From Epichloe hybrida (lineage: Eukaryota; Ascomycota; Sordariomycetes; Hypocreales; Clavicipitaceae), in NCBI GenBank assembly GCA_019022495.1, contig JAFEKR010000049.1:248001-312000 (forward strand): DNA of 64,000 nucleotides, written 5' to 3'. How positions within the stretch are numbered: position 1 is the first letter of the stretch; every line of letters starts with the position of its first letter. A model generated the notes under the pieces. The model made no database searches, was not told the DNA's origin, and worked only from the letters and a program-made list of their open reading frames with translations. This document shows, one piece after another, positions 35,066 through 47,846 of this stretch. A program made the translations under genes and the position numbers.

Positions 35066-37171
35066 GGCCATGACCAGATGAATCCGCGCGACAAGCCAAG
35101 AATAACCATTTCGAGTAAAAATCATCTTCCAGGCACCAATGATTGATGCTCCTCCCCTTCCCACGTCGAAAAGGATCTGCCGGCGCACCAGCATCGTGCA
35201 CACTCCATCAGGAACTAGCGGAGATCCTGGAGTCAGCAACCACCGCGGAGGACCCCCGTTCTGACAACAGTATGTGAGCATTATTGGCTCGGTTCACCGT
35301 CGTCCGTCTGCATGTGCAAAAAAAAAAACATCAAGAACCCTCCGAAACACAGTCCAGGTTCGGGTTTACTTGAGAAACCATAGTCAAGAAAAGTGATCAA
35401 GCCCGTAGTTCAACTCCGCTCCGACTCCTCCGAGTATGATCACGTTTGAAATATCTGATAGCATAATGAGGGACATGTTGTTGCGAAACAAACTTCTCGT
35501 GCATGTGCATGGAATGGGAAAACCAAGAACACTAATAAAAACAGTCTGCACAAGTCTACGGCGTCCTGAGATTTAAAACTGGCAACCGCATTAATTTTAC
35601 TCCGTAATATGTGTTCTTGTAGTTGTAAAAGGATGGTGCTCCGCAACCACCAATCCGGCTTGTCCTTCTGGCAAGAGGTGGTGTTCTGATATCGAAATTG
35701 CCAAAGTGAGAAGAGACTTCTTCAGAGTATGAGCGAGCCACCCCTGAATAAGTGCGTATCTTAAAGGACGCCTCCAGGTGAATTGGGTTTCTCGTGCAGG
35801 ACACGAAAGCTTGTGAAGACCGCCATCAACAATTTCGGTGGGCAACCGAGACGGGTGTGAACGCCACCATGGTCCGCGAGGGAGTCGACTTCATTCATCT
35901 GAGTCATCTCCCTCCCCATCGCCAGTGGGGGATCAAGCTCATTGACTTAGTCAAAGGTATGATTCCATTATTATGTATTCCGATTCCCGTTTGTGTATTG
36001 AAACAATCCCCATTGATCGATCTACCTGTATGTAGTTCTTGCACTGATTGTGCAGCATAATTAGCTTCGTCTTCGCGTATCGCAAATTTATTTTCCACCG
36101 AACTCTGTGTGCTTGCAAAGCCAGCTCCGTCGACGATTTTCCTTGTTCAAACATCAAGGATTTTTGGGTCCTCCACAAAGCACCTTCGCACTACCGCCAG
36201 TGAATCAGATCGAGTGCTGATACAAACCTGAAGTTGACGGGGTATTAGCTCGGTGTTTCGCTGCCAAAGTTCCTCTCCACCACCAAAAGCCTCCGAGGGG
36301 GGAAAAGCCTCCCCATCAAGTCCGCCAAGCTACCAAACTATCCCGGGGCCCACAGGACGGCATCTCTTCGGTGCCGTCGCCGAAAAACAATCAGACGAGA
36401 AGTAAACTATCTGCTGGTAAGCACCCGCTCTGCTCATTGTGGATGTCCCGTGGTGAACGCATACGTTGAATGTATTCCTATTTGCAATGCTGAACGAGTT
36501 TGCTGTTGGCAAAATAGCAAAGATAGCATCCGAGTTGCAGCAGAAAAGAATCAAACGTCTCTGTCTCGATTGTTGTCGCAATCTCGCGTATCGTCAACCC
36601 AGGTCAATTGCTCGTGGCAATCCCAGCTCAACAAGCGTCGAACCTGGCGAGTCAGCATCGGGTTTTGTTTCCCGTGTCCACTGCGTCTTCGGCGCGGATC
36701 ATCAGCTACATACGTAGGCATTTGTTGGTTGACTGCATCCCAGCGCCGGGACAAGGGTCTCACTTGTGCCAAGGTCCGAAAATCCACAGACGCGGCGGTC
36801 GAAAAGGAAGCTCGACACCTGCACGAGCCGATTTCGCTGGCTGGTGGTGCTCGCAGACGACCCACGTCATTGGATAAGTGGCGCAGGGTGGTGTCTGTCT
36901 CTTGCCTGAATTTGGTTCTTGGCGCTGCGCAAGACGCCGAGCTTTTCTAGGCCCCCAGCGAAGTAAACTTTTGGTCTAGCTGGATACTTTGCGACCACCC
37001 ACCCCACCCGCGGTCGAGGCAAGTACTACATACACCACTGTACATGATAAATTAATCCGTACAAGACCAGACCAGACCTCCCCTCAACAAGTCGCCCGGT
37101 CGCGCCAACAACGGCCACTACTACTTTTCCTCGACGACCCATCCTCTCCCTCCTTTCCACATTATTCTGCA

Positions 37172-39577
37172 ATGCCATCCGCAGTAGCCGTTCCCAGACA
37201 AGGTGTGTAATCCATGCTTGTCTACTCCGTTCAACCTCTTCCCATCCCCTTTTTTTATCCCATCTCCCGTTGCTGTCTTTCTCTTCCTTCCCATCCTCGA
37301 GTCTCTGCCTTTTTCCTCACCATAATCCTTGGGCACCCGCCTGCCTACGTCCTCGTCGTCACTCACGACTGCTGCCGCCAACAGCTCCTCCATCTTATCA
37401 ATCAGCGATCAGTAGCTTACTCTGTGGCGCTTTGCCTTTCTACGGTTTAGACATTGGTAAACGACAAGCATCACTGTCAGATTTGGGCAAGCTTGTCATG
37501 CAAAACCAGTTTGGTGTCGCCTCGTCGCAATTGTCGTCTTCGCCAACTTTCTCGGAGCCTGAACAGTCGCTCGCTGTTCAGCCTCCCTCGTCTTTCCCTC
37601 GCAATGGCGTCCCTTACAGTTCTCCCATGCCGGCACCAGTAGCCATTCCCACCATGGCATCGGCCGTCAAGATGATGAAAGATGTCTGACCGACTCACCA
37701 CCACTATCACAGAGCGTCAACTCGACTGCATCGAGTTCTCCGCGCATGTAAGTCCCGTACCTCGATTCATTTGGGCGCGCAACAAAGATATCGCTTGCTG
37801 TGTCATGACGACCACTCCATTTGGCCGTCCTTGAAAAACTTTTCAGCTTTTGCTGACTCCTGCTTGTTGCTTTCACAGTCCACCACTGCGTCAGAACTCG
37901 GGCACCCAAACACCGAGAGTCCGTCCACATGCGACGACGCTCAATATCCCTGGCATGACCAGGTCGCGAGTCTCCCCGGACGGCAGGATCCCTCAGAGAG
38001 ATGTCGCCGCTAAGCTTGTCATTGTCATGGTTGGCCTTCCTGCTCGTGGAAAATCCTACATCACAAAAAAGCTTCAGCGATACCTCTCTTGGCAACAGCA
38101 CGAGTCTCGCATCTTCAATGTTGGCAATCGGCGGCGCACCGCAGCGGGGATCAAGGTTTCCGTGCATCCAAACCTTGCTCCGGAACATGAACGACTCGAC
38201 CCGCCTGTGGAAGCCGCCACCATTTTGCTGAATGGTGTTCGAGAACTACCGCCGGACCAGGCAGAGCCCACGATGCTAAATCTCAACGGGGATGGTCATG
38301 AGCAACATGGGGAAGCTGACCAGACCGCAAAATTCTTCGATCCCAACAACGAGAAAGCGTCTGCCATAAGGCACCAAGTCGCAATGGAAACCTTGGACGA
38401 GTTGCTCGATTATCTGTTGAACCGGGGTGGCGCGGTGGGAATTCTCGACGCCACCAATAGCACCCTCAAGCGACGGAAGGATATTGTCCAGCGCATCAGA
38501 GAAAGGGAGCCAAAGCTCGGCATTCTCTTCATCGAGAGTATTTGCCGAGACCCACACCTGCTCGAGGCGAACATGCGGCTCAAGCTGTCAGGTCCTGACT
38601 ACCGAAACAAGGATCCCGTCAAGTCCCTGGAAGACTTCAAGGCCCGAGTTGCCGCGTATGCTAGTGCATATGTGCCACTTGGGGAGTATGAGGAGGACAA
38701 TGATCTGCAATATATTCAAATGGTGGACGTCGGTCGAAAAATGGTCCAGCACAGATTGAAGGGTTTTCTCAGCGGTGGCATCAGCACATATTTGTCGAGC
38801 TTCAATCTTGCATCTCGACAGATATGGATCACGCGCCACGGGCAAAGCGTGGATAACGAGCTCGGCAAGCTCGGTGGCGACTCAGTCCTTACGGAGCGTG
38901 GCCATTACTACGGCTTGGCACTGTATACGTTCATTACTCAAAAGCGAAAGGAATGGCTCATGGAACAGAAGAGCAAGCTGGCCCAAGCCACTTTCCCACC
39001 CCTTCCTGGCGACAACACGCCACCCTACCCAGACATGAACAGGGACCTTGACGAGAAGAATTATTGCGTTTGGACATCCATGCTTCAGCGCAGCGTGGAA
39101 ACCGCCGAGTACTTTGACGCAGATGACGATTATGACGTCAAGAACTGGGAGATGCTGAATGAGCTCAATACGGGTCAATTTGAAGGAATGACGTACGAGG
39201 AAATCGCACGCAAGTATCCCGAGGAGTTTCACAAGCGGTCCCGGGATAAGCTCAACTACATTTACCCTGGTGTCGGTGGCGAGGGCTACTTGCAGGTTAT
39301 CAGCCGCTTGCGCGACATGGTGAGGGAGATTGAGCGCATTACTGAGCATGTCCTCATCATCGGACATCGCTCAGTATGTCGAGTTCTCATGGCCTATTTC
39401 ATGGACCTGACTCGAGAGGATATCACGGACATGGATGTCCCCTTGGGCATGCTCTACTCTATCGAGCCTAAGCCATATGGCATCGCCTTTCACGCTTACA
39501 AATACAATGAGGCGCAAGGCTGGTTCGATGAGCTTCCCAACTATCGGCCCCAAAAGGCCACCCGAGGGAGTGTCTAA
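37172..39577 (+). CDS. 6-phosphofructo-2-kinase / fructose-2,6-bisphosphatase
   Basis: Bifunctional cytosolic enzyme that makes and destroys fructose 2,6-bisphosphate, the allosteric switch between glycolysis and gluconeogenesis. The main exon is 37879-39577. It has the kinase Walker A motif (VGLPARGKS at about 38030) and then the phosphatase domain with the phosphohistidine motif ITRHGQS (38829), GGDS, EGMTYEEI and the second catalytic region IIGHRSV (about 39358). The conserved His and Glu residues are present, so both activities are probably retained. A preceding exon ends at 37747 (donor GTAAGT, acceptor TTCACAG at 37878). The N-terminus is uncertain: ATG 37172 with a 31-nt first exon (donor GTGTGT at 37203) fits, but it can join either directly near 37668 (a weak AAG acceptor) or through an exon at 37451-37664 plus a 49-nt intron. 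Stop at 39575-39577. Confidence 0.93.
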
Positions 39578-41286
39578 CAAGCACTCCCTTTTCTTTTTCT
39601 TGTAACGATGCAGTCCTTCCACCGGCGCCATGGACACGCTTCTCAATAGCGCGTCTGTATGGGCGAATTGCCAGGTTTTCACGATCCTGGTCCTGTACAA
39701 CAACACCTGTTTCCAAAGAACAGCGAGCACGATACCGCAAGAAAGGAAAAGATGACGAATAGAAGACGGTGTTGGAATCAATGGCGCAATATGGAACAGG
39801 GCTATTATAGAGACGACGACACAAAGTCGAAAGATGGGAGCGTTTTTTGAAAGCGTTTGGCAACTTATGCTTCCTCTTTTTTCTTAATTATTTTTGGTGG
39901 GAGAGTTTTGTGGGGGGGGCGAACAATGAATACCCCGCTCTGGCACTTTCGAGTCCAGCGGCGACAAGTAACCTGTGTTTTATTTTCTTTATTCTTTATT
40001 TTTCACAAAAAGATGCCCATGGCCTTTGATTCAGCACTTGGGCACAAAGAGATGTATTTTGGCGTTTTGACGGTGTATTCCCACGAGCAACCTGGTGTTT
40101 GTGGTCTATTTCTAGGACGCGGCAGAGTACTACTAGATGGTATCGGCACGATTGTGCCTATTTTGTTAGACTAATGACGACTTGTTCAGAATGAATCTCT
40201 ATTGGAATCCTGACCGGTATCAAGCTGTGATGACACGCCGTAATGGTAGGTTGCCAAGACCAGTTCTATCACTTGAACTGGGGACACGTCCATCTCCAAC
40301 TTGTCATCGATCGGGCAACATTAACCCCAACAAACAAACAAACAAACAAACGATGCAACCCATTCAACTCAAGGCCTGTTGGATCCCGCAGCGGCCTTTT
40401 CGCGCGCAACCAATCTATCGAACCGCAGAATGGAAGGGAAGCCCTCCAACAGGCACGTCGCCATCCACTTCCACCACGGCGAGGACCCCGTCTCGCGAAT
40501 GAACCAGAGCGGTTCGAGGGCGCGGACGGCCATGACGGGGATCGAATCGAAGCGGTCCTGCGCAACCGGTCGAGGACCCCGGGCCCGCCGGGGTCCCGGA
40601 GCCGCGAGAGCCTGAGCGCGGTGTGGGGGAAGCGCAGGGCGCTGGGGGGGGGGGTGGGTATTTGTTCACGCGTTGGGTGCGCTGGGCCATGGTGGGTTGA
40701 GATGAAGTCGTGGGAGTGGGAGTGTCGGTGATACGAGTTTTGGGATGGCGGCAACGCAACGAACGGGCGCTTCCTGGGATCAAAGAATCGCGCTGGCTCC
40801 GGCAAACTCATCGTGGTAGGGTGCCGAGCCGGAGCCGGAGGTGCTTGCGACGCGGCGCATTGACAATTCAGCCGGGGACGCGAAGAAAAAAAAAGAAAAA
40901 AAGGCCATGTCGTGCACGAACGAGTGGAAAGGCAAGGTGGAAAGATGCGGCCAAGTCAGTCAGCGTGGATGGAGCGAGCGGGTGTTGTCAGATTACGAAC
41001 CCGCGCTTCCACTTGTCGTATTTATGCGGAAACTTGGAATTGCTTAAGACCAACTTGCGAGATACGGTACCCTGGGAGGTAGCACATCTTTTGAATAACC
41101 CCGGGAGGGAGGGAGGGGGGGGGGGGTATCAAGCACCCTCCACGACCGCCTTTGCTGCAACAACAGATGCCTTCATTTCATACATTTACGAGCCCCATCT
41201 TCACCCCCCTCCCCCCCCCAAACAACAACCAATCTACCCATCATACATGTACACACATACGCTGTCCATCTACCCCGATATCATCA
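39578..41286. other. Intergenic region between converging PFK2 and NIC96 genes
   Basis: Holds the 3' ends of both neighbours. It contains an (AAAC)n run at 40329-40351 and G-rich tracts near 40644-40656 and 41104-41127. A 180-codon minus-strand frame (40269-40811) is proline/arginine-rich with no motif and is probably chance in GC-rich DNA. Confidence 0.55.
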
Positions 41287-44200
41287 TCACTCCGCCGAGG
41301 CCCTCGCCAGCGCTTCGTGTACATGCGGCGGAAACCTATACCGCAACTGACTTGTATACGTCGTCAGATCCAACGTCATCTGCTTCAGCTGGTCCACCAT
41401 CATTCTCCTCGTGCCCTCGTTCCCGCTAAACTGCCCATTCATGAGCTCCTCGCGCTGTCGTACACAGCAAATGATGGTCCAGAGGAGCAAGTTGGGGACG
41501 TTGATGGACACGGGCTGCGGGAGGCCCGAGAATTTGGACGCGCAGGCGCGGATGGTGCTCGCGTCCCCGGCTGCGTCGAGGGGCAGGATATCGAGGCTCT
41601 TGATTTTCTGGTCCCGGAGTTAGTTTCGTATTTCACACATTCACACAGACGAGGTAGTTGATTTCCGCGTGTTTATTGTTATTAGATAGGGGGGGTGAAA
41701 GGGGGGTAAAGGGGGGGGTCGCGATGCAACACTTACATCCAGGCCTTGGGCCCATTGACCACCCTCTACCACCAATTTCTTAATGGTGCTCATTTCCAGC
41801 AATACCCGGCACGCCACTTTGTTCTGGTCTTGGATCTTGCGGGAAAACATGGCGTCCCGCTCGTACATGGCCATCATGGTCTTGGCCAGCTCGACGGGGT
41901 CGTCGATGGACGCCAAGCTGAGGCTGCTTCCACCTTGCTGCTGCTGCTGCTGCTGTTGGGCGTCCACTTCGGCACCACCGGCTCTGGGTTTGACGGGCAT
42001 GAGACGCATGGGGTCTTCGCCAATCTCCAACGAGATGGCTTCGCTGAGAGCGCGGCCGACGATGGCGACCACTGTGTCGTACTCCCCGGCCAGGTGGTAC
42101 AGGAGGACCGAGTCCGTGGTTCGCCCGCTCTCGTCGGCGAAGCTGGCGGCCTGCAGCGTCACCGTGTTCACAAAGTCCGTCTCTTCGTCGAGGCCGATGA
42201 GAGACCCGCGCTCCTCAATGACGCCGCGGATGGCACGTCCGTCGGGTCGGATGTCGCCAATGAGCTTGCTGAACTCGCGCGTCTCGAGAACCAACTCGCG
42301 CAGTGCCTCGTGGCAGAGGCTGCTCTGGCGCCGACCTGCTTCTCCGCCAAGATCCTGGTTGAGGCAGATGAGCGTGAGATAGTCGACGGCCGAAACCACA
42401 TCAGCGGCGCGGAAGTCTCTGGTGTAGTAGCCAATCATGCGGCCAAAGTTGATTTGGGGAAGGTTCTTGGCGCTGTAGCTGCGAAGATCGTTTGGCGCCG
42501 ACATTGGATCGCTCGGACGCAAGAGTCCGTAGTACGCCAGGGCCAGGGCAAAATGCACGGCATCGACGTAGGAAAAGGGGTATAGGTAGGCAACGGCGTC
42601 CTCGAACATGCCGGCAAGGATCTGCAGGTAGAAGAACATGCCAAAGCTGCCGCTGGTGGTGTCTTCGGATGTCGACTTGGGGAAGTGCTTGAGCCCGATT
42701 TCCCGAATGCTCGATTGCAGCTCCGCCAGACCGAAGGATTCTCCCGCCATCTCGATGGTCTTGTCTCCTTCTCTGGCGAGGTTGAATTGCAGCCAGATCC
42801 AGTCGTTGATGTCGGTGTTCAGGCCGTCTAGATTGCGGTTGCTGAGCTCGATTCGCCCAATCACCTTGTATGAGGCCATGCGGAACGGATCGATGGAGTT
42901 TTCGGGCGCATTCCTCGAGCGCTGGATGTATTCGTTGGTGCAGCGGTCAAGCAGCTTCCTGTTGGTTATCCTGCGGTCCTCGCTGGCTGCGTAGTTGTTG
43001 AGATAGGTGGCAAATGTGCGATCGATGCCTCTGAAGTGGTTGCTATTGTCGTTGACGTACTGGGCAGCCTCATTCACATGCCCGGATCGGAGCAGATAGA
43101 AGACGACGGCCCACACAAACTCGCCCTGAATATGCTGTAGCTCCGTGTTGTCCGGCACCAGATCCTTCCGGGCAGAGCGTAGTCGGATGTAAGCCTTGAT
43201 CTTGCTCGTGATATCTGGCAGCCCACCAAGCTTGGCTTCATGTGGGTGCTTCGCAATCAGAGACTCCACCTCTCGCAGGAACTGCCTCTCCAGGAACGCG
43301 GTAGACCCGTGGAGGATTCGTTTTCTCATCTCAACGGAAGGTGCGGAATTGGGGTTCTCGTCCAAGTACATGCCGGCATACTGTCGTTCCTTGGCTGTAG
43401 CACTGTTGATGGTGGTCTCTGCCTCGGCATCTTCGCCCACAATTTCAATCATGACGCGATACGCCTCGACCACGTGCGGCGCATGACGCTCGTGAGATTT
43501 GTGTTCCACCTCGCCCAGTTCCGCAAGAATGGGGTACGGCCGCCTCATCACGCGGGCAATGTTGAGCGTGCGAACCTTCTCTGCCAACTTGGCCTGCCGC
43601 TCACGCAGGACACTGTCTTCGGTGGCGCCTCTCGACTTGAGCGACCCGGAATCAGCAGAGCGATCCACGTCCGTAAACTCTGGCCGATGGTGAGTGCCAA
43701 TGCGGCTGGGCGTGCCAATGACTGATCGCTGAAGCATGGAGGCTCCCAGTACGCTATTTCTGCCCGTTCGCGCCGGCGCATGCGACTTTCTTCGGGAACG
43801 TCCGAAGCCACCTTGGGATTCGCGAGCCGCCGCAGCTGAGTCTTGGCGGGGTTTGATACCGAAATGTTGGTAGATGCGCCTGCGTTGGGCGTCCCACTCC
43901 ATAGCCACGTTGTCCTCGAGGAAATTATCAAAGTCGCGAACGGACCGTTCCAAGCCGTCCGAAATCATATCGAGCGTTGTCTTCGTTTGCAAATTGGACA
44001 GGTATGTCTCGACATCGATCTCGCTCGGGGCATATCCGTGAGTGCGCTCAACCCGGCCTCCCTGGACATCCAGCATGCCGAGGTCCTTGGCAGCTGTGCT
44101 AGGATCGACTCCGGACGCAGCAAGAAGATAGTGAGCCTTGCCGTCGAGGGGCTTCTCATTCTGCTTCGACTGGAGCTTTCGTAGCCGGTGTCTCAAATCA

Positions 44201-44535
44201 CCCAGGCCGAGCTCCAGACCGGGCAGGTCTTCCATGTTCGTCTTGATGCCGCCATCCTTTTGGGTCTTGGCAAACAAGCTGTCGAAGTAGGCTCCGGCGG
44301 GTTGCTGAGGCTGCGCATTCTGGGTTTGTGCCGTCTGAGTTGATGCGCCCCAGAGACTGCCACCTGGGATACCGGAGTTTTGTTGAGGCTGTTGTGCAGT
44401 ATTGGCGGCCATTGTCGACCCGAATAGAGAGGGCTTCGCAGTCGTTCCACTCAAACCACCTGTCTGCTGTGTCGTCGTAGCTCCACCAAACGGGGAACTA
44501 GTTGTCGATGCCCCAAAAAGCGATGGCTTCTGTTG

Positions 44536-44566
<31 letters not shown>

Positions 44567-44826
44567 TGCCCTTGAGGCTGCGATCCAAACAGCCCGCCTC
44601 CTGTCGCACCCGTCGTCTGATTCTGTGTGGATTGTCCAAACAGCCCACCACCAAAAGTTCCCGTTTGTTGGTTTCCCCCGAACAGTCCTCCCGCCGCGGG
44701 CTTATTCTGTTGCTGAGCACCGCCGAACAGCCCACCGCCAGATTGAGCCTGCTGCTGATTCTGCGCAGGCTGTCCGAACAGCGAAGAGCCGCCTCCGCCA
44801 GCAGTAGACTGCCCGAAGAGCGACAT
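41287..44826 (-). CDS. NIC96: Nucleoporin Nic96 (Nup93 family) with N-terminal GLFG repeats
   Basis: Structural scaffold nucleoporin of the inner ring of the nuclear pore; in the family it anchors the Nsp1 channel complex through an N-terminal helix. Two exons: 44826-41737 and 41607-41287 (donor GTAAGT-like GTAAGTG, acceptor GACCAG), phase preserved, about 1136 residues. The start chosen is the ATG followed by [10 protein letters not shown], since the open frame upstream (to 45039) lacks family features. Roughly residues 1-180 hold many FG/GLFG repeats, a 13-14-residue Gln run (about 44530-44570) and the ASLFG pattern. The rest is the alpha-helical Nic96 solenoid. A second Gln run (8 residues, about 41938-41960) lies near the C-terminus. 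The C-terminal exon encodes [17 protein letters not shown] and ends RASAE. Confidence 0.92.
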
Positions 44827-45526
44827 GATGCCCTGGTGTCTGGCCGTCCTTCGAGAGCTGTTTTCGAAAGGGGGGGGAAGGGGGGGGCCACGAAATTTGG
44901 CTGGCCAAAAGCAATCAATCAATCGACGCGGTTGGGAAAGAGGGCGTCGCTCGTAGGTGTGTGGGATTCGAGATGTTGCCAAGTACTTTACCACGCGCGC
45001 GAGCGTGAGTGCTTTAGAAGACTTGGGCGATGGACACAAACAAGCTGGATTGATTTATTGTTTTTCAAGAAGCTTGTTGAGAAGCTCGAGCCAATAGCAA
45101 TGAACAATGAGCGCGGGTGGATGTCAGTGCTGTTGTGTCAGGCACCGAGTCCCACTTCTTTTTTTATCCCGTTGGATGTCAAGGATGTCAAGGTTGTGAG
45201 CAGGTGGGCAAACCTCCTGCCGCTGGTGAGATTCACACGGAGCTCTCCGTCAAAGTTTGTCTTCGACTCGATCACAGAGTTCAAGCTGGTACGGGGGCTT
45301 GGATTAAAATTGCCACATCTATCTACCCTACCTCCCCTAAATTGAAGCGACATCGAAGCGACATTGAAGCGCGACATGAACAAAATGTGATCAGAGTTTA
45401 TGCCCGGAATCGTGATGCCGGCCTACATTCCAGAACCATGCCCCATTTTCCGCTCATCCAAATGCACGATACTACGGAAAAACACGTCGTCTTTTTTTTT
45501 TTTTCATCACGAAGCACATCATCTGC
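44827..45526. other. NIC96 upstream region and 3' end of the FGGY kinase gene
   Basis: About 700 bp with no gene. A G-rich run lies close to the NIC96 start (about 44870-44887), and a T-rich run (45489-45504) lies just below the kinase stop, possibly part of its 3' untranslated region. Confidence 0.5.
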
Positions 45527-47460
45527 CTAGGCGTCTCCGCCAAACTCGGCAGCCCATTTCGCCACAACGCGATCAATCTTCTTGCGGTACAACTGCTGCG
45601 ACTGGCACATCTCCAGGAAGACTTCGTACTTGGCATTGAGCAGTGTCCTTTCGCCCTCGTCAATGCCCGGTTCTATCAGACGACCGCGCTTGCTCATTCG
45701 ATCCATGATATCCCAGAGAGTCTCAGGCTCGGATCCTTCCTCTCTGTTGTGGCTAGCTGCTTTGGCTCCCAGCATGGCGGCGCCGTGCACGACAGCGGCA
45801 TGGACATATCGTGGAATGAGCACCGGCATGTTGCAAGTTGTGGCGAGGAGGTTCATCAGAACCGGGTTCTGACACTGTGATCCGGACATGAAGATGGAGG
45901 AAATTTCGTGGCCTGACTTGTTCATCTGCTCAATGATTTGACGGGTCTGCATAGCAATGAATTCCATGGTGGCGTAGTACCAGAGAGCCATATTGTCGGT
46001 ACTCTTGTCGCTGTCCAGCCCGATCATGGTGCCTTTCATGTTGGGGTCGGCGATGGGCGATCGATTACCCCACAAGTCGCCGTAGAAGAAGTGGTGACGG
46101 CCGAGGTAGGAAATCCCCGGTGCATTCTGCTTCCCGACCATGTACTCGAGATGGGCGTTTAAGAAGTCGTAAATGTGCTTGTCCTCAGCCTTGGCGAGCG
46201 CGCACGTCTCGTTGTACGCGGGGTGGATGTCGAGCATGTGCCGCAGGAGCTCACCAGTGGCGGATTGACCACCCTCGGCAAGCCAATAGCCAGGAAGCAA
46301 AACGTCTCGGTACGGGCCCCAGACACCAGGAACAAACACAGGATCCTTGGACATGGCCAGATGGCACGTCGATGTACCGGCAACGGCCGCCAGACGCGTG
46401 AACGCTTGCGACAAGTCGTTGTGAGGCACGTTGGCGTTGAGCTCGTCGTCTCCGAGGTCGACTTTGGCACCAACAGTACCGATCCAGCCAGCGTAGGCAT
46501 CAATGACACCACTTCCTACGGCAATTCCCATAGGAAGACCGAGCTGATAGGCAGCTTGGCGGCTCAGAGTTCCAACCGATTCACCGGCACTGTAATAATT
46601 TCCATTCTGTGAGCAGCGCGTTAGTATTCGGGTTCGGAAGAGCAAATGCGTACTACCGTACTACGGGTAGTCAGTTCTTACCACACCGTGAACACCACCC
46701 ATTCTCTCGAAGTTGTCCTTGGCCAGGTCACTAAGGCCAATTGTGTCGAAAAAGTCTTCCTGCCAGCCCTTGTCACTGTTGTCTACGCCAACGGGAACGT
46801 AGCCTTGCTTGCAGACAGTGCTGCAAAAGCTACGAGCCTCATTACCAGTAGCCAGATGGGTGAGAGCATCGCCCAAATCATAGAATTTGCAGCGAGCAAA
46901 TTGCTCGGCAGGCATGTTGTTCTTGAGCCAGAGGATCTTGGGGATCTCCATTTCGATGCTCATCTTGCCACCCACATATTTGAGGAGCTTATGCTTTGAG
47001 TCATTGATCAGTTCCGTCTCATTCACGGGTCTGTGGTCGAGCCAGAGAATAACGTTACGATCGTGGCCATCGTTGGCAAAATCGGGGCCAGTGACTGCGA
47101 CAGGCTCATCCGTGTCGGTAGAGAAGACAGCGAGGGAGCAGGTAGCATCGAAACCGATACCTTTTATGTGGCTTGGATCGACGTTGGACTCGCTGACAAC
47201 ACGACGGACACATTCGCAAATGCACTGCCAAATGTCGGTCGTCGATTGTTCCTGGAAAGAATTGCACGGTTAGGATACAGTGAGGTCTGGGTACATGAGA
47301 AAGACCATATGACACTGAATGTTCTCGCACATACATAGTACCCCGTCTCGGGTTGCCATAGTTTGATATTCTCAGACGCGAGCGCCTTGATGTCACCTGT
47401 CTCATCAATAATACAGGCACGAGCAGAGCCGGTACCAACGTCTACGCCGATATAGAAGTC
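45527..47460 (-). CDS. FGGY-family carbohydrate kinase (ribulokinase-like), first exon unresolved
   Basis: Sugar or polyol kinase of the FGGY family (ASKHA fold), probably cytosolic; the fungal YDR109C/FGGY branch is thought to phosphorylate D-ribulose. Exons 47460-47335, 47251-46682 and 46606-45527 join in phase (donors GTATGT and GTAAGA, acceptors CTAG, CCAG, ACAG). Visible motifs: the first phosphate-binding loop YIGVDVGTGSARA, then GYYEQSTTDIW, GIGFDATCSLAV, WLDHRPV, the central GVIDAYAGWIGTVGAK, and the second ATP loop IFMSGSQCQNPVLM. The three exons give 591 residues, near full length. The likeliest first exon (ATG 47846 to 47812) ends in phase 2 where phase 0 is needed, so the N-terminus is open. 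The gene continues above 47460. Confidence 0.9.
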
Positions 47461-47811
47461 CTAGCAGATGAAAAGTAGTTCAACGTCAGCCAATTGCATC
47501 TTCTAAGCTCAATGCTGCCCGTCCATGAGCTCAGAATCGCTCATGACAACCAATATATGCAGCAGAGAATATTATAGATGAACACTCAACAACTCAAAAT
47601 GTTTGTGTTGGCGGGGGTGGCAATTACCGAGACATTGGGGGGCCTGGATAAGGGGGGTAAACCGTCAGTATTCATCGTCCGTGTCGTAGCAAGATCCATG
47701 TTGCAATCGAATCAAGGAGGTTTGAGCAACCAAAAAAAAAAAAAAAAAAGGCCAGCTCGGAAAGATTTTTGGAGAGACAGTAAAATCCTCCGTCCAGAGG
47801 GTTAGACTCAC

Positions 47812-47846
47812 TCCATAGGCTTGATGGGTTTGTGGTGAGCGAACAT
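47812..47846 (-). other. Candidate first exon of the FGGY kinase, out of phase by one base
   Basis: ATG at 47846 gives MFAHHKPIKPM followed by a good donor GTGAGT. Joining it to the exon at 47460 would need one extra base to read on into DFYIGVDVG. Either a base is missing in the assembly or a different start exon is used. Confidence 0.35.

Larger units (their letters stand above)
34082..37171. other. Gene-poor spacer and upstream region of the PFK2 gene
   Basis: About 3 kb of normal composition without a convincing gene. Open frames here are short, overlap on both strands and lack recognisable motifs or splice structure. It holds several TACGGAGTA/TACTCCGTA motifs, among them the 16-bp palindrome at 34729-34744, and a 4-unit 9-bp tandem repeat at 35030-35065. 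The last few hundred bases before 37172 are pyrimidine-rich, as is common for fungal promoters and leaders. Confidence 0.6.

Noticed and set aside
34270..36950. Many overlapping open frames of 60-166 codons
   Set aside because: They occur on both strands over the same bases, lack motifs and have compositions typical of chance frames.
40269..40811. 180-codon minus-strand frame
   Set aside because: Arg/Pro-rich reading of GC-rich spacer that overlaps frames on the other strand, with no domain and no splice context.
41746..42585. 279-codon plus-strand frame opposite NIC96
   Set aside because: Antisense shadow of the NIC96 coding frame; the sense strand is clearly the gene.
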